Assembly: GCA_964017195.1 (NCBI GenBank)
Contig: OZ024892.1
Coordinates: forward strand, 7,779,366-7,843,365
Length of the DNA: 64,000 bases
Direction: 5' to 3'
From: Siderastrea radians
Taxonomy: Eukaryota; Cnidaria; Anthozoa; Scleractinia; Rhizangiidae
The notes under the pieces are model-generated. The model was not told the origin of the DNA and searched no databases. It saw only the letters and a list, made by a program, of their open reading frames with translations. Position 1 is the first letter of the stretch. Each line of letters begins with the position of its first letter. Shown in pieces: positions 25,373 to 33,709 of this stretch. The translations under genes and the position numbers were made by a program.

Positions 25373-26253
25373 ATATATAGATTTAGCCAAGCCTAAAAGC
25401 GGAGCCCCCCTTTTTGTTTTGTCTGTTTTTTTTCTGTTTGTTTGTTTTTTTTGTTTTGTTTTTGCTGGCAGTTATTAATTTGTGAAAATACTCTCATTCA
25501 AGTCATTAAATTAAAAAAAAACAAACAAACAAACAAACAAACAAAAAACCTGCTCCCGCTGAGTGTCGAACCCGGCTCGTCAGCGTGAGATGCCGGTGAC
25601 AAGTCCACTAGGCCATGGGCATTTAACGATAAATCTAAAGTTAATTTTAATACTTATTTCTTTCTTCGTGACAAGCTGCCTATCAGCGTGAAAATGCTGG
25701 TGTTTTTCCTGCAAAATGTGTTCGAAACGCCGTAAAAACCATGGTTGTGGACAGAAAAAAACCAAAAAGCACTAGCTCTGCTATATTTGGCGTCGAAACC
25801 GCTGCGAAAAGCTGTGAACTTAAGCGGTGTACCGACCGAGTTTGAACAGAACCGACGAGGCAAATTTGAACTTTTTGCCTGAACTTTATCGCCTAATTTC
25901 TTTCGCCTAAATTGAACTTTTCCCCTTCCACCAAAAAGATAACTGAGTATTCCTTGAACTTTTTTTTCCATTAACAAATTTGTTTTTGACTTTTGTTGTT
26001 TTTGCTTGTTTTGCTACAACGCGGGTCAACATGCGATTTCGCGCCAAAAACACACGGGATTCAGCACAGGTTATATCCCGTGTATGAAGAGTATTGGTAT
26101 CCCTGTGGTGCGGACGGACGGACGTACGGACGGACGGATGTACGGACGGACGGTCACGTGACTATTACGTCACTACCAAAATTTTTTGGCTTGACAGGTT
26201 ACCAAATTTCCTTAGCAATGGAGCTCCGCTGACGCGCTAGCGCGCTGGCTCCG
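25373..26253 (-). mobile_element. 881-bp retroposon-like insertion, CTA target duplication
   Basis: Comparison with unit 1 (gactggtctattatgaaacg) shows an insertion flanked by CTA at 25370-25372 and 26254-26256. There are no terminal inverted repeats. On the minus strand it begins CGGAGCCAGCGCGCTAGCGC, carries a GGAC/CCGT-rich block (26105-26155) and includes a tRNA-like segment. The minus-strand orientation is inferred from the tRNA-like boxes. The frame at 25993-26232 is a repeat translation. Confidence 0.6.
25546..25622 (-). ncRNA. tRNA-like segment with A and B boxes (SINE-type promoter)
   Basis: On the minus strand the A box TGGCCTAGTGGAC (25603-25615) and the B-box-like GGGTTCGACAC (25563-25573) are spaced as in a tRNA. 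A T6 run (25546-25551 on the complement) follows, as a Pol III terminator would. The acceptor and T-stem do not pair well, so this is a tRNA-derived relic or SINE head rather than a working tRNA gene. Confidence 0.45.
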
Positions 26254-26271
26254 CTATTATGAAACGAGACG

Positions 26272-26439
26272 CTATTCACAATACTCATATCCACGTGCGA
26301 AGTCAAAATAAGATCCAAAACGACTGATTAACACTCAAAGTGATATTCTCCGGAGGATTACGTAATAGGGGGTATAAAACTGATGAGATAACAAGTTTTC
26401 TTGCTCAGTTTCTCTTCCAGCGGACAGAGTGAAGAACGA
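26272..26439 (+). repeat. Split direct repeat A1
   Basis: Runs from CTATTCACAATACTC to GAAGAACGA. It matches A2 (33378-33551) throughout, except that A2 has a 6-bp insertion in the run GGATTA..CGTAATAG. It contains the element's presumed promoter. Confidence 0.92.
26373..26412 (+). promoter_or_regulatory. TATA box and initiator-like motif in repeat A1
   Basis: TATAAAA lies at 26373-26379. About 30 bp downstream, a TCAGTTTC stretch (about 26405) could serve as an initiator. The leader ATG follows at 26489. The same motif is present in A2 near 33484. Promoter role inferred from position. Confidence 0.5.
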
Positions 26440-26488
26440 TTTTTTCCCCGAGAACCTCGAACCGCACGACTTTTACGTACTTTTGGAG

Positions 26489-26731
26489 ATGGCAGCGAGA
26501 CGTGTTCAATTTCCTCAAGCCCCACAAGACGCTCCTCCGAATGCTGATCGTGGTGACCGACAGGATGCTCAGCAGCAGGCAGACGGTCAGGATGTCCCTC
26601 GTGGTGATGGTAACGCTCAGCGTGTTGGTCAGGCTGATGGACAGAATCTTCCAGCGCCAAATGTTCAGGCACCGCCGGCCCAACAACCTGGACCTGTACA
26701 AAATGCTGATGCGCAAGGTGGAGAACTCGAG
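26489..26731 (+). CDS. Leader exon (81 codons) of the DIRS-order element
   Basis: The ATG at 26489 has G at -3 and G at +4. The product, MAARRVQFPQAPQDAPP.., is rich in Q, D, P, A and G with no fold I recognise, and it ends GGELE. The frame runs on into intron sequence, but a splice donor (GAG|GTGAAT) follows codon 81, so the exon ends in phase 0. All three downstream ORFs start in phase 0 at strong acceptors, so this exon can be joined in frame to any of them: Gag at 28607, RT-RNase H at 29470, recombinase at 31809. None of the downstream exons begins with an ATG at its acceptor, which supports a shared spliced leader. The disordered composition resembles N-terminal Gag segments. Splicing is predicted, not observed. 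Confidence 0.7.
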
Positions 26732-26779
26732 GTGAATATTGTTTTTATATGCTTTTGTTTGCATTTAAGAGGTTTTAAT

Positions 26780-28115
26780 ATCCCAGACTTGCGGGTGCCC
26801 GTTGTCAGGGTTTATTGTGTCCTAAATTGTGGGCGAGGTTCCGCCGAGGTTTTTGTGGGATGAAAGCATTGTCGCAGATTTGTGAACTGCTTGTTATCAA
26901 GTTTATTGTGCCTTGAATTGTGAGCGAGGTTCCGCCACGTTCTTTGTAAGACAGAAGCATTGTCGCAGATTTGTGAAATGCTTGTTATCAAGGTTTATTG
27001 TGTCTTGAATTGTGAGCGAGGTTTCGCTAAGTTCTTTGTAAGACAAAGCATTGTCGCAGATTTGTGAAATGCTTGTTATCAAAGTTTATTGTGTCTTGAA
27101 TTGTGAGCGAGGTTCCGCCACGTTCTTGGTAAGACAGAAGCATTGTCGCAGATTTGTGAAATGCTTGTTATCAAGGTTTATTGTGTCTTGAATTGTGAGC
27201 GAGGTTTCGCCAAGTTCTTTGTAAGACAAAGCATTGTCGCAGATTTGTGAAATGCTTGTTATCAAAGTTTATTGTGTCTTGAATTGTGAGCGAGGTTCCG
27301 CCACGTTCTTGGTAAGACAGAAGCATTGTCGCAGATTTGTGAAATGCTTGTTATCAAGGTTTATTGTGTCTTGAATTGTGAGCGAGGTTTCGCCAAGTTC
27401 TTTGTAAGACAAAAGCATTGTCGCAGATTTGTGAAATGCTTGTTATCAAAGTTTATTGTGTCTTGAATTGCGAGCGAGGTTTCGCCGAGGTTTTTTGTGG
27501 GATGACAGCATTGTCGCAGATTTGTGAAGTGCCTTGTTGTCAAAGTTATTGTGTCTTGAATTGTGAGCGAGGTTTCACCGAGGTTTTTGTGGGATGACAG
27601 CATTGTCGCAGATTTGTGAAGTGCCTTGTTATCAAAGTTATTGTGTCTTGAATGGCGCGCGAGGTTTCGCCGAGGTTTTTGTGGGATGACAGCATTGTCG
27701 CAGATTTGTGAAGTGCCTTGTTATCAAAGGTATTGTGTCTTGAATTGCGAGCGAGGTTTGCCGAGGTTTTTGTGGGATGACAGCATTGTCGCAGATTTGT
27801 CAAGTGCCTTGTTATCAAAGTTATTGCGTCTTGAATTGCGAGCGAGGTTTCGCCAAGCTTTTTGTAAGATTAAGGCACTGTTGCAGATTTGTGAAATGCC
27901 TGTTACCAGAGTTTATTATGTCTTGAATTGTGAGCGAGGTTTCGCCAAGCCTTTTATAAGACGAAGGCATTGTCGCAGATTTGTGAAATGCTTGTTAGCA
28001 GAGTTAATTGTGTCATGGATTGTGAGCGAGGTTTCGCCAAGTTTCGCATTGTTCCAGATTTGCGAATGTTTGTTCTCAAGATTTGTTGTGTCGAGCTATG
28101 GGCGAGGCTTCGCTG
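26780..28115 (+). repeat. 92-bp minisatellite inside the leader intron
   Basis: About 15 units share 'gtgagcgaggtttcgcc' and 'gcattgtcgcagatttgtgaaatgc'. For example, tgagcgagg falls at 26921, 27013 and 27104. Later units drift. The long frames across it (27626-28285 on +, 27361-27818 on -) are translations of the repeat. It lies wholly in the intron between 26732 and 28606. Confidence 0.93.
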
Positions 28116-28606
28116 ACAATTTGTATGACAAAAGCATGGTTGTCGTTTGCAAGTTTATTTCTCGAGTCCATTGTGACTTCAGCTGCGGGCGAGATCTCGG
28201 ATTCGGTTGTGGGTATAAACTACCCGGCGGAGAGTCGTACCCGAGTTATACAAGTGTTTATTTTACAGTCATCTATGTGTTTTGAAAGGCTGAGTTGTAG
28301 TCTGCAAATGTTGTGGTAGTTGTTGATTTGACATCAGGGCTGTGCAATGTTTTTGTTGGGACACCCCTTTTTCTGTCAGGTGTTAATTGTTGAGTATTTC
28401 CTCGTTGGCTAGGTTTAGACATGTGTCTTTGGTGGCAGGCGATTTGCAGAAGTAAAAGAAAATGATAATAAGAGATTTAACTGAATTAATTGTGTTTTGG
28501 AAGCACTTTGTTAATTTGCTATACATCAATTACCATTGGAGGTGATATTATAGCCTTGAGTTGGTTAGCATCTGATAGCCTGTTTGTTTTGCCCCTTACT
28601 ATTTAG

Positions 28607-29134
28607 AATTTGAAAGAAAAGTACCAGGAACTTAAGCAGGCAATGGACGTGTTGACAAAGTCTTCGGTGGACAACCTGCTAAAACGTATCATGAACCTGG
28701 CATCGCGCCCTATAGTTGAGTTTAATAGGTTCGAAGCCATGGAACTGGTCGAGGGACTGAAGAATGCAGTCCATGATACCCACCATGAGAAGGAGGGATA
28801 CTACAACCTTGTCCATGAGACTGTGCGGGGGAAATTAGAGCTGCCTAACGATCAGTTTCGTAACTATATTTTCCCATTGCTTGGAGACAAGGACCATGAA
28901 AAGGTGCTTGATGTCATCTCGAAAGTAGAGAAGTCAAACCGACGACAGTATGGGAGAAAATCTAATTCTGAAGCCCGTGGAAATAGGGGAAATAGCTCGC
29001 TTTCTGGTCCAGGTCTCCGTTGCTTTTACTGTAATAAGCTGGGCCACATTAGAGCGCGTTGTCTTAAGAGAAAAAGGGATATGCGTACACTGTCTGATAG
29101 TGGTAATGGTATTTCTGCCGATGTTAGAAAGTAG
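28607..29134 (+). CDS. Gag-like exon with CCHC zinc knuckle
   Basis: The acceptor ..ccccttactatttag ends at 28606. The frame opens at once in phase 0 with NLKEKYQELKQAMDVL and stops at 29132-29134. The first ~100 residues are helical and charged (KSSVDNLLKRIMNL.., VEGLKNAVHDTHHEKEGYYN). A basic, Ser/Gly-rich linker follows, then CFYCNKLGHIRARC, a C-X2-C-X4-H-X4-C zinc knuckle typical of retroelement nucleocapsids, and a basic tail (LKRKRD). Joined to the leader it gives about 256 residues. Its likely role is to package the element RNA. It lies directly upstream of the RT exon with a 335-bp gap that reads as intron. Confidence 0.8.
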   Translation, partial: NLKEKYQELKQAMDVLTKSSVDNLLKRIMNLASRPIVEFNRFEAMELVEGLKNAVHDTHHEKEGYYNLVHETVRGKLELPNDQFRNYIFPLLGDKDHEKVLDVISKVEKSNRRQYGRKSNSEARGNRGNSSLSGPGLRCFYCNKLGHIRARCLKRKRDMRTLSDSGNGISADVRK

Positions 29135-29469
29135 TGCTTTGGCTTTTCAATTTAATACGCTTATTATGCTAAATGAGATTAGCGTCTGGTTGACTTCTGA
29201 TGTAAGGAACATGAAATAAAGTGCTACACTGTATTTTCTTTTCTTGTTGACACTCATGAATTTGTGATCTCTTGTCACTTATTGTAGTCATCATAATGTG
29301 GGTCATTAATAAGTCATAGGGTTTTGACGGCTTTGAAAAAGAGTATCTAAATCAACTCCCCCGGTTACACTGGGTCAAAGCTGTCATCTCTCTGCTGACT
29401 TGGGGTTCGTCGCCATAGGTGTTTCTCATCTTCCTCATTTGGTTCTCTCTCTTTAATTGTCTTTGTTAG

Positions 29470-31728
29470 ACAAACGCGACAACCTTTGGCTGGGAATGGG
29501 AACGAGATGTTGAATTTGACGCCCGTGTCTCTTATGTGCAAACACTTCCTCAGAGGTCAGTTCATTGGGTTGACTGGCGAGGGAACCCCATCAGCGGAGG
29601 GATGACAGCGAACCTGGGAATGGAATCGACTGTTCGTAGTGTAGCTCATGGAGAGACCCTTGGCAATGTAGAAGATTTGTTATTTAGAGACCCAGGTTAT
29701 TTTAGAGCAGGCGAGCTGCATAACCATCTAGATTCGTGGAGAGCAATTATTGGGGATTTTCCTTCCCCTCAGGAGTCTGAGATCCTCCAATTAATTGAGA
29801 GCAAAGTTTCAATCTTTCCATACTTCCGGAGTTTCTCTGGCTCTTTTAAGGGTGAGACGTATGAGTCTGATCACCCTCCAAGGAAGGCGTTTTTGAATAA
29901 TGCGTCATGTAAACCCTTTGTGCAATTTATTCAACGAACATTGCTCGAAAGGATGGAAAATGGGGCGGTATCTTTAGTTGGTAAAGTGGGTGTGGTGGAG
30001 CCCCCTTATTTAGTTCTCCCTTTAACAGTGGAGCCATCGAAACCACGCCTCTGTCATGACGCTCGCTTTCTAAACTTATGGATGACAGACAAGCCCTTTA
30101 GCTTGGACAGTATAATGGATTTACCGCGTTATGTTTCACGTGACTCTTTTCAAACAGTCTTAGACGACAAATCTGGTTATGACCATATCCTATTGACAAA
30201 TGACAGTCGTACGTTTTTTGGAATTCAGTGGGGCGGATGGTACTTCACATATAACACATTACCCTTTGGATGGAAGATCTCTCCTTTTATTTATCACAGC
30301 ACAGGCCTGGTTGCAACCAATTTCTTTCGGTCACTGAAAATACCATGTCTTTTGTACATCGATGATCGCCATAATGGGCAACTCCAGGTCCCTTTAAACA
30401 GCGGAGCTTATTTGGATATCCCAGATGATGATGGGAAAAGATTCGCAGCAGCTAAATCCGCGTTATTTATTGTGGCCTACTATTTGATAAGCCTTGGTTA
30501 TTTTTTGGGTTTGAAGAAATCCATTTTGAAACCCGAGAAAGTTGTGCCCTATTTGGGCTTCTTGGCAGATTCATCCCTTGAAGTATTTCATCTTATCCCA
30601 GAGAAGAAATTAAAGTTTCTGCGGTTGATCCGCGAAGTGTTGCAGGCTGAGGAGGTATCTGTTAAGACACTTCAGCGCTTAATGGGAAAATGTGTGTCTT
30701 TTTCTAAGGCAGTCCCGGCGGCGCAGCTCTTCACCAGAGAAATGAATGCAGCCATTTCTAGAGGTTTACGCACTTCTAAACCCGTGCGTCTTTGCGGTGG
30801 TTTAAGAGAGGAAGTTTCTCATTGGATGTTCCTGGAGGAGTGGGATGATCCTTTACCCTGGAGGGATGAGCGACACTCACGAGTTTCGATAGCTACTGAT
30901 GCTTCGAATACTGGTTGGGGAGGGACCCTGGTCTCTCCGTTTTCCCAAGAGGTCTCAGATTATTGGTCACGAGAGGAACAGTCCTTGGATATCTCCACGA
31001 AGGAAGCGGTTGCTGTAGAAAGAGCGTTGTTAGCTTTCCAGGATCAAGTGAAAAATTCTTGGGTGGATGTGAGCGTAGATAACCAGGCTGTCGTTCACTC
31101 TTGGAATAATTATGGAGGGCGGAGCAGGTCACTTAATAATGCTATGAAGAGGTTATTCTTTACAACATCTGCTCTTAATGTTTCTTTGCATCTTTCTTAT
31201 ATTCCTAGCGCTGAAAATCCAGCTGATTTGCCTTCCCGCCGTTTGTCTGCAATGGACAGTCAGTTGTGTCCTGCACTGTGGGAGGTTGTCCAGTGTCATT
31301 TTGGGGGCCCAGATGGTCACACTTGTGACCTTATGTCTCTTGATTCCAATGCGATGAGGGACAAATCTGGAAGAATTTTGCCGCATTTTACATTGTTCCC
31401 TTCGCCCGGGTCATCTGGAGTCAATTTCTTTTCCCAAAACCTTTCCAGTGGGGAGACGTTTTTGGAGAGGCCATATGTGTTTCCTCCCCTGGTGTTAGTT
31501 GGCCCTGTGTTACGACATCTCAAGAACCACAGAAGGTCTTGCACTGTGGTTGTTCTAGATGTTTACCCCCGAAAATACTGGTGGCCATTGGTTCAGTGCT
31601 ATTCGGTTAAGTCATTGAAGCTTGCCAGAAAAGGTGATACTGGAGCTTTACTCATACCTTCAAAGAAAGGATGGGTTCCCCACTCTGGGATTCCAGGAGA
31701 TTTGGTGGCCTTTGCTGTTAAATTTTGA
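29470..31728 (+). CDS. Reverse transcriptase-RNase H exon of the DIRS-order element
   Basis: The frame opens right after the acceptor ..tctttgttag (TAG at 29467-29469 is in frame) and runs 752 codons to TGA at 31726. RT motifs: KPRLCHDARFLN, then LDDKSGYDHI (30160-30189, first catalytic Asp), LPFGWKISPF, and YIDD (30355-30366, catalytic Asp pair). The RNase H domain has ATDAS (Asp 30898), KEAVAVERAL (Glu 31003), VSVDNQAVVHSW (Asp 31078) and SAENPADLPSR (Asp 31225), so the D-E-D-D set is complete. A C-terminal segment (FPPLVLVGPVLRHL.., DVYPRKYWWPL) resembles the tail after RNase H in DIRS-type polyproteins. It copies element RNA into DNA. The first ATG in frame is 29602, inside the domain lead-in, so a spliced leader start is more likely. 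Confidence 0.9.
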   Translation, partial: TNATTFGWEWERDVEFDARVSYVQTLPQRSVHWVDWRGNPISGGMTANLGMESTVRSVAHGETLGNVEDLLFRDPGYFRAGELHNHLDSWRAIIGDFPSPQESEILQLIESKVSIFPYFRSFSGSFKGETYESDHPPRKAFLNNASCKPFVQFIQRTLLERMENGAVSLVGKVGVVEPPYLVLPLTVEPSKPRLCHDARFLNLWMTDKPFSLDSIMDLPRYVSRDSFQTVLDDKSGYDHILLTNDSRTFFGIQWGGWYFTYNTLPFGWKISPFIYHSTGLVATNFFRSLKIPCLLYIDDRHNGQLQVPLNSGAYLDIPDDDGKRFAAAKSALFIVAYYLISLGYFLGLKKSILKPEKVVPYLGFLADSSLEVFHLIPEKKLKFLRLIREVLQAEEVSVKTLQRLMGKCVSFSKAVPAAQLFTREMNAAISRGLRTSKPVRLCGGLREEVSHWMFLEEWDDPLPWRDERHSRVSIATDASNTGWGGTLVSPFSQEVSDYWSREEQSLDISTKEAVAVERALLAFQDQVKNSWVDVSVDNQAVVHSWNNYGGRSRSLNNAMKRLFFTTSALNVSLHLSYIPSAENPADLPSRRLSAMDSQLCPALWEVVQCHFGGPDGHTCDLMSLDSNAMRDKSGRILPHFTLFPSPGSSGVNFFSQNLSSGETFLERPYVFPPLVLVGPVLRHLKNHRRSCTVVVLDVYPRKYWWPLVQCYSVKSLKLARKGDTGALLIPSKKGWVPHSGIPGDLVAFAVKF

Positions 31729-31808
31729 TTTGCTGGGTAAATAACGACCTAGTATTTCCAACCATTAAACTGGTGGGTCGACTGACTTTTGGTCCTTCTT
31801 CGTTCTAG

Positions 31809-33164
31809 GAGCTTCCAGCTGTTGTGGCTAAACTGTTTGTTTTGTCAGTGCGGTGCCCGGTTTGCGCTCATGCCAATGACCAGGATTTTCGTTTCTGTCA
31901 AAGATGCGGATATAAGAGGAAGCAGTTGAGTGTGCGGCCGGTGAACGCAGTTGAAGTTGATTTGGATGGGATTGACAAGCGTTTTCAGCAACTGACTAAT
32001 TTTGACCGTGCGACTAGTTATTCTAAGCAGAAGGATTCTCTTCAAAAAGAGTTAGAGAATTTCTTGGCGGCTCTTCCTGGCAAACCCGGCATATCTACAG
32101 TAACTCCTCGGGACTTGTACCGCTTTCTCATTTACAAAGATAGACATGGGAAAACGCAAGTACATCGTAATGGTTGTAGTTTTCTGGGTCAGCGAGGTAC
32201 TCATTCGTGTGGTTGCCCGGTTAGACTTTCATATAAGACGGTGGACTCCTATATTGGAAAGCTACGCGCTATTTTTCATGCCAGTGGTAGGGACGGCGAG
32301 TGGGATACACGACTTGGTCTAGGAAATCCGGCTGCTGATAGGTTACTGAAGGATTATTTGCGTCTTGTTACTGCCGAACAGTTACAAGCGAGGGTTACTC
32401 CGAAACAAGCTACTCCATTTTTTGTAGACAAATTGACGCAACTTTCTTTGCACTTACAGACGAAACTGACCACGGAAGCTTTATCGCCAATGCAGCGTTT
32501 CATTGTAGCTCGAGATCAAGCTTATTTTAAATGCGTCTTTTTCAGTGGTGACCGTCCAGCCGATTTGGGACGGGTTAAAGTCCAAGAGATCTTGCGTTTC
32601 CCTAACGATGATGGTCTTCTCTTTAACCATGTATGGGGGAAGACCTTAAGGGATGGGGATGAAAATGTTTTTGGTATCAGGCGAAATCCTCAAGTGGTAA
32701 TTTGCCCCATTAAAGGTATAGAGGATTACATCGCAGTTACGCGACGGCTCAAAATAGATCTGACTACGGGTTATTTATTCCGTCCGACGAACCCTGAAGG
32801 AGGAATTGTGGACTCCCCGTTTGGGTCCTCAACTGCAGAAGCTCGTCTTAAGGTGTATCTGAATGAAATGGGGGCAGACGATGGGGAGACCCTTCATGGT
32901 TTCCGGGCTGGTTGTGCTATTACGCTGGCATTGACAGGCGCAGACATTGCAGAGATTATGGACCATGTGGGCTGGACAAGGCGTCATACCGCCCACTATT
33001 ATCTTCAATTGGCTAAAGTTTTGAATCCCTCTGGTGCTTCAGCAAGATTGGCGTCGAATGAAATCTCGGAAGTGATCAATCCGTGGCAGGACGTTAATGA
33101 ACTGAAGCGTTTCGTTTGTGCTTTTCCTACTGAACAATCTAGTAAAAGAGCCTTGTCAGATTGA
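31809..33164 (+). CDS. Tyrosine recombinase exon with N-terminal zinc fingers
   Basis: The acceptor ..ccttcttcgttctag ends at 31808. The frame then opens in phase 0 with ELPAVVAKLFVL and runs 451 codons to 33164. CPVCAHANDQDFRFCQRC is a CX2C..CX2C zinc ribbon, and a second Cys/His cluster (HRNGC..HSCGC) follows near 32164-32220. Catalytic residues: Arg in SGDRPADLGRVK (32553), His and Arg in HGFR (32895 and 32904), His in DHVGW (32964) and Tyr in HTAHYY (32997-33002). It integrates the circular DNA product by site-specific strand exchange without target duplication. It is on the same strand as and downstream of RT, as in Ngaro and PAT. The adjacent B1-A2 junction is its expected substrate. 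Confidence 0.9.
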   Translation, partial: ELPAVVAKLFVLSVRCPVCAHANDQDFRFCQRCGYKRKQLSVRPVNAVEVDLDGIDKRFQQLTNFDRATSYSKQKDSLQKELENFLAALPGKPGISTVTPRDLYRFLIYKDRHGKTQVHRNGCSFLGQRGTHSCGCPVRLSYKTVDSYIGKLRAIFHASGRDGEWDTRLGLGNPAADRLLKDYLRLVTAEQLQARVTPKQATPFFVDKLTQLSLHLQTKLTTEALSPMQRFIVARDQAYFKCVFFSGDRPADLGRVKVQEILRFPNDDGLLFNHVWGKTLRDGDENVFGIRRNPQVVICPIKGIEDYIAVTRRLKIDLTTGYLFRPTNPEGGIVDSPFGSSTAEARLKVYLNEMGADDGETLHGFRAGCAITLALTGADIAEIMDHVGWTRRHTAHYYLQLAKVLNPSGASARLASNEISEVINPWQDVNELKRFVCAFPTEQSSKRALSD

Positions 33165-33313
33165 TGTCTATTTAAGTGTACTGAATCAAATTCAACGATC
33201 ATTTTGTTGAGTTTTGAGATTTGGGGGAGTAAGTTTTGGGGTTGGGTTATGAATTTGGATGGTTTTTGTGTTATTGGGGTGTATAGTTTGGAGTGAGTTG
33301 CCATTTGGGGCGC

Positions 33314-33385
33314 GATCAATATTCTTTTCCCATATCTTATTAACTGAGCATGAATAGGAGGATTGTTGAATAGAATACTATTCAC
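33314..33385 (+). repeat. Split direct repeat B1
   Basis: Identical over 72 bp to B2 (33638-33709), from GATCAATATTC to TACTATTCAC. Its last 8 bp (CTATTCAC) are also the first 8 bp of A2, so the B1-A2 junction is the sealed circle junction. Confidence 0.92.
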
Positions 33386-33551
33386 AATACTCATATCCAC
33401 GTGCGAAGTCAAAATAAGATCCAAAACGACTGATTAACACTCAAAGTGATATTCTCCGGAGGATTATAATTACGTAATAGGGGGTATAAAACTGATGAGA
33501 TAACAAGTTTTCTTGCTCAGTTTCTCTTCCAGCGGACAGAGTGAAGAACGA
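33378..33551 (+). repeat. Split direct repeat A2
   Basis: Matches A1, with one 6-bp insertion. After A2, positions 33568-33589 are the reverse complement of 26450-26472 just inside A1 (one base missing), forming an internal complementary pair. Confidence 0.92.
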
Positions 33552-33637
33552 CCCACCCGCCCACCCCAAGTCGTGCGGTTCGGGTTCTCCTAACTCTTTC
33601 CCTACTGTTTTTCTTTTGGTTCTCACTCAGCCCGCTG

Positions 33638-33709
33638 GATCAATATTCTTTTCCCATATCTTATTAACTGAGCATGAATAGGAGGATTGTTGAATAGAAT
33701 ACTATTCAC
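33638..33709 (+). repeat. Split direct repeat B2 and right end of the element
   Basis: Identical to B1. The right flank AAAGTACAAAACAGCG follows directly, matching the uninterrupted target at about 24015 and the diverged copy near 35110. Confidence 0.92.

Larger units (their letters stand above)
26272..33709 (+). mobile_element. 7.4 kb DIRS-order retrotransposon (Ngaro/PAT-like split direct repeats)
   Basis: Order: repeat A1 (26272-26439), leader exon, Gag exon, RT-RNase H exon, tyrosine recombinase exon, repeat B1 (33314-33385), repeat A2 (33378-33551), repeat B2 (33638-33709). The A1-ORFs-B1-A2-B2 arrangement and a tyrosine recombinase in place of an integrase define the DIRS order with split direct repeats. 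B1 and B2 are identical. A1 and A2 differ only by a 6-bp insertion in A2. All catalytic residues checked are present, so the copy looks young. The insertion caused no target duplication: left and right flanks join into the same sequence seen uninterrupted at about 24000-24030. This is as expected for recombinase-mediated integration of a circle. Confidence 0.92.

Noticed and set aside
27361..28285. Long reading frames on both strands (up to 219 codons) with repeated QICEVPCYQ-like blocks
   Set aside because: They are translations of the 92-bp minisatellite in the leader intron.
29134..29470. Splicing of the Gag exon directly to the RT exon (donor within ..gaaa|gtagtg)
   Set aside because: That junction would be out of phase with the phase-0 RT exon, whereas the leader donor fits. 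The Gag stop also precedes it.
26272..33709. Interpretation as an LTR retrotransposon or retrovirus-like element
   Set aside because: There are no flanking LTRs, no integrase and no target duplication. Split direct repeats and a tyrosine recombinase place it in the DIRS order.
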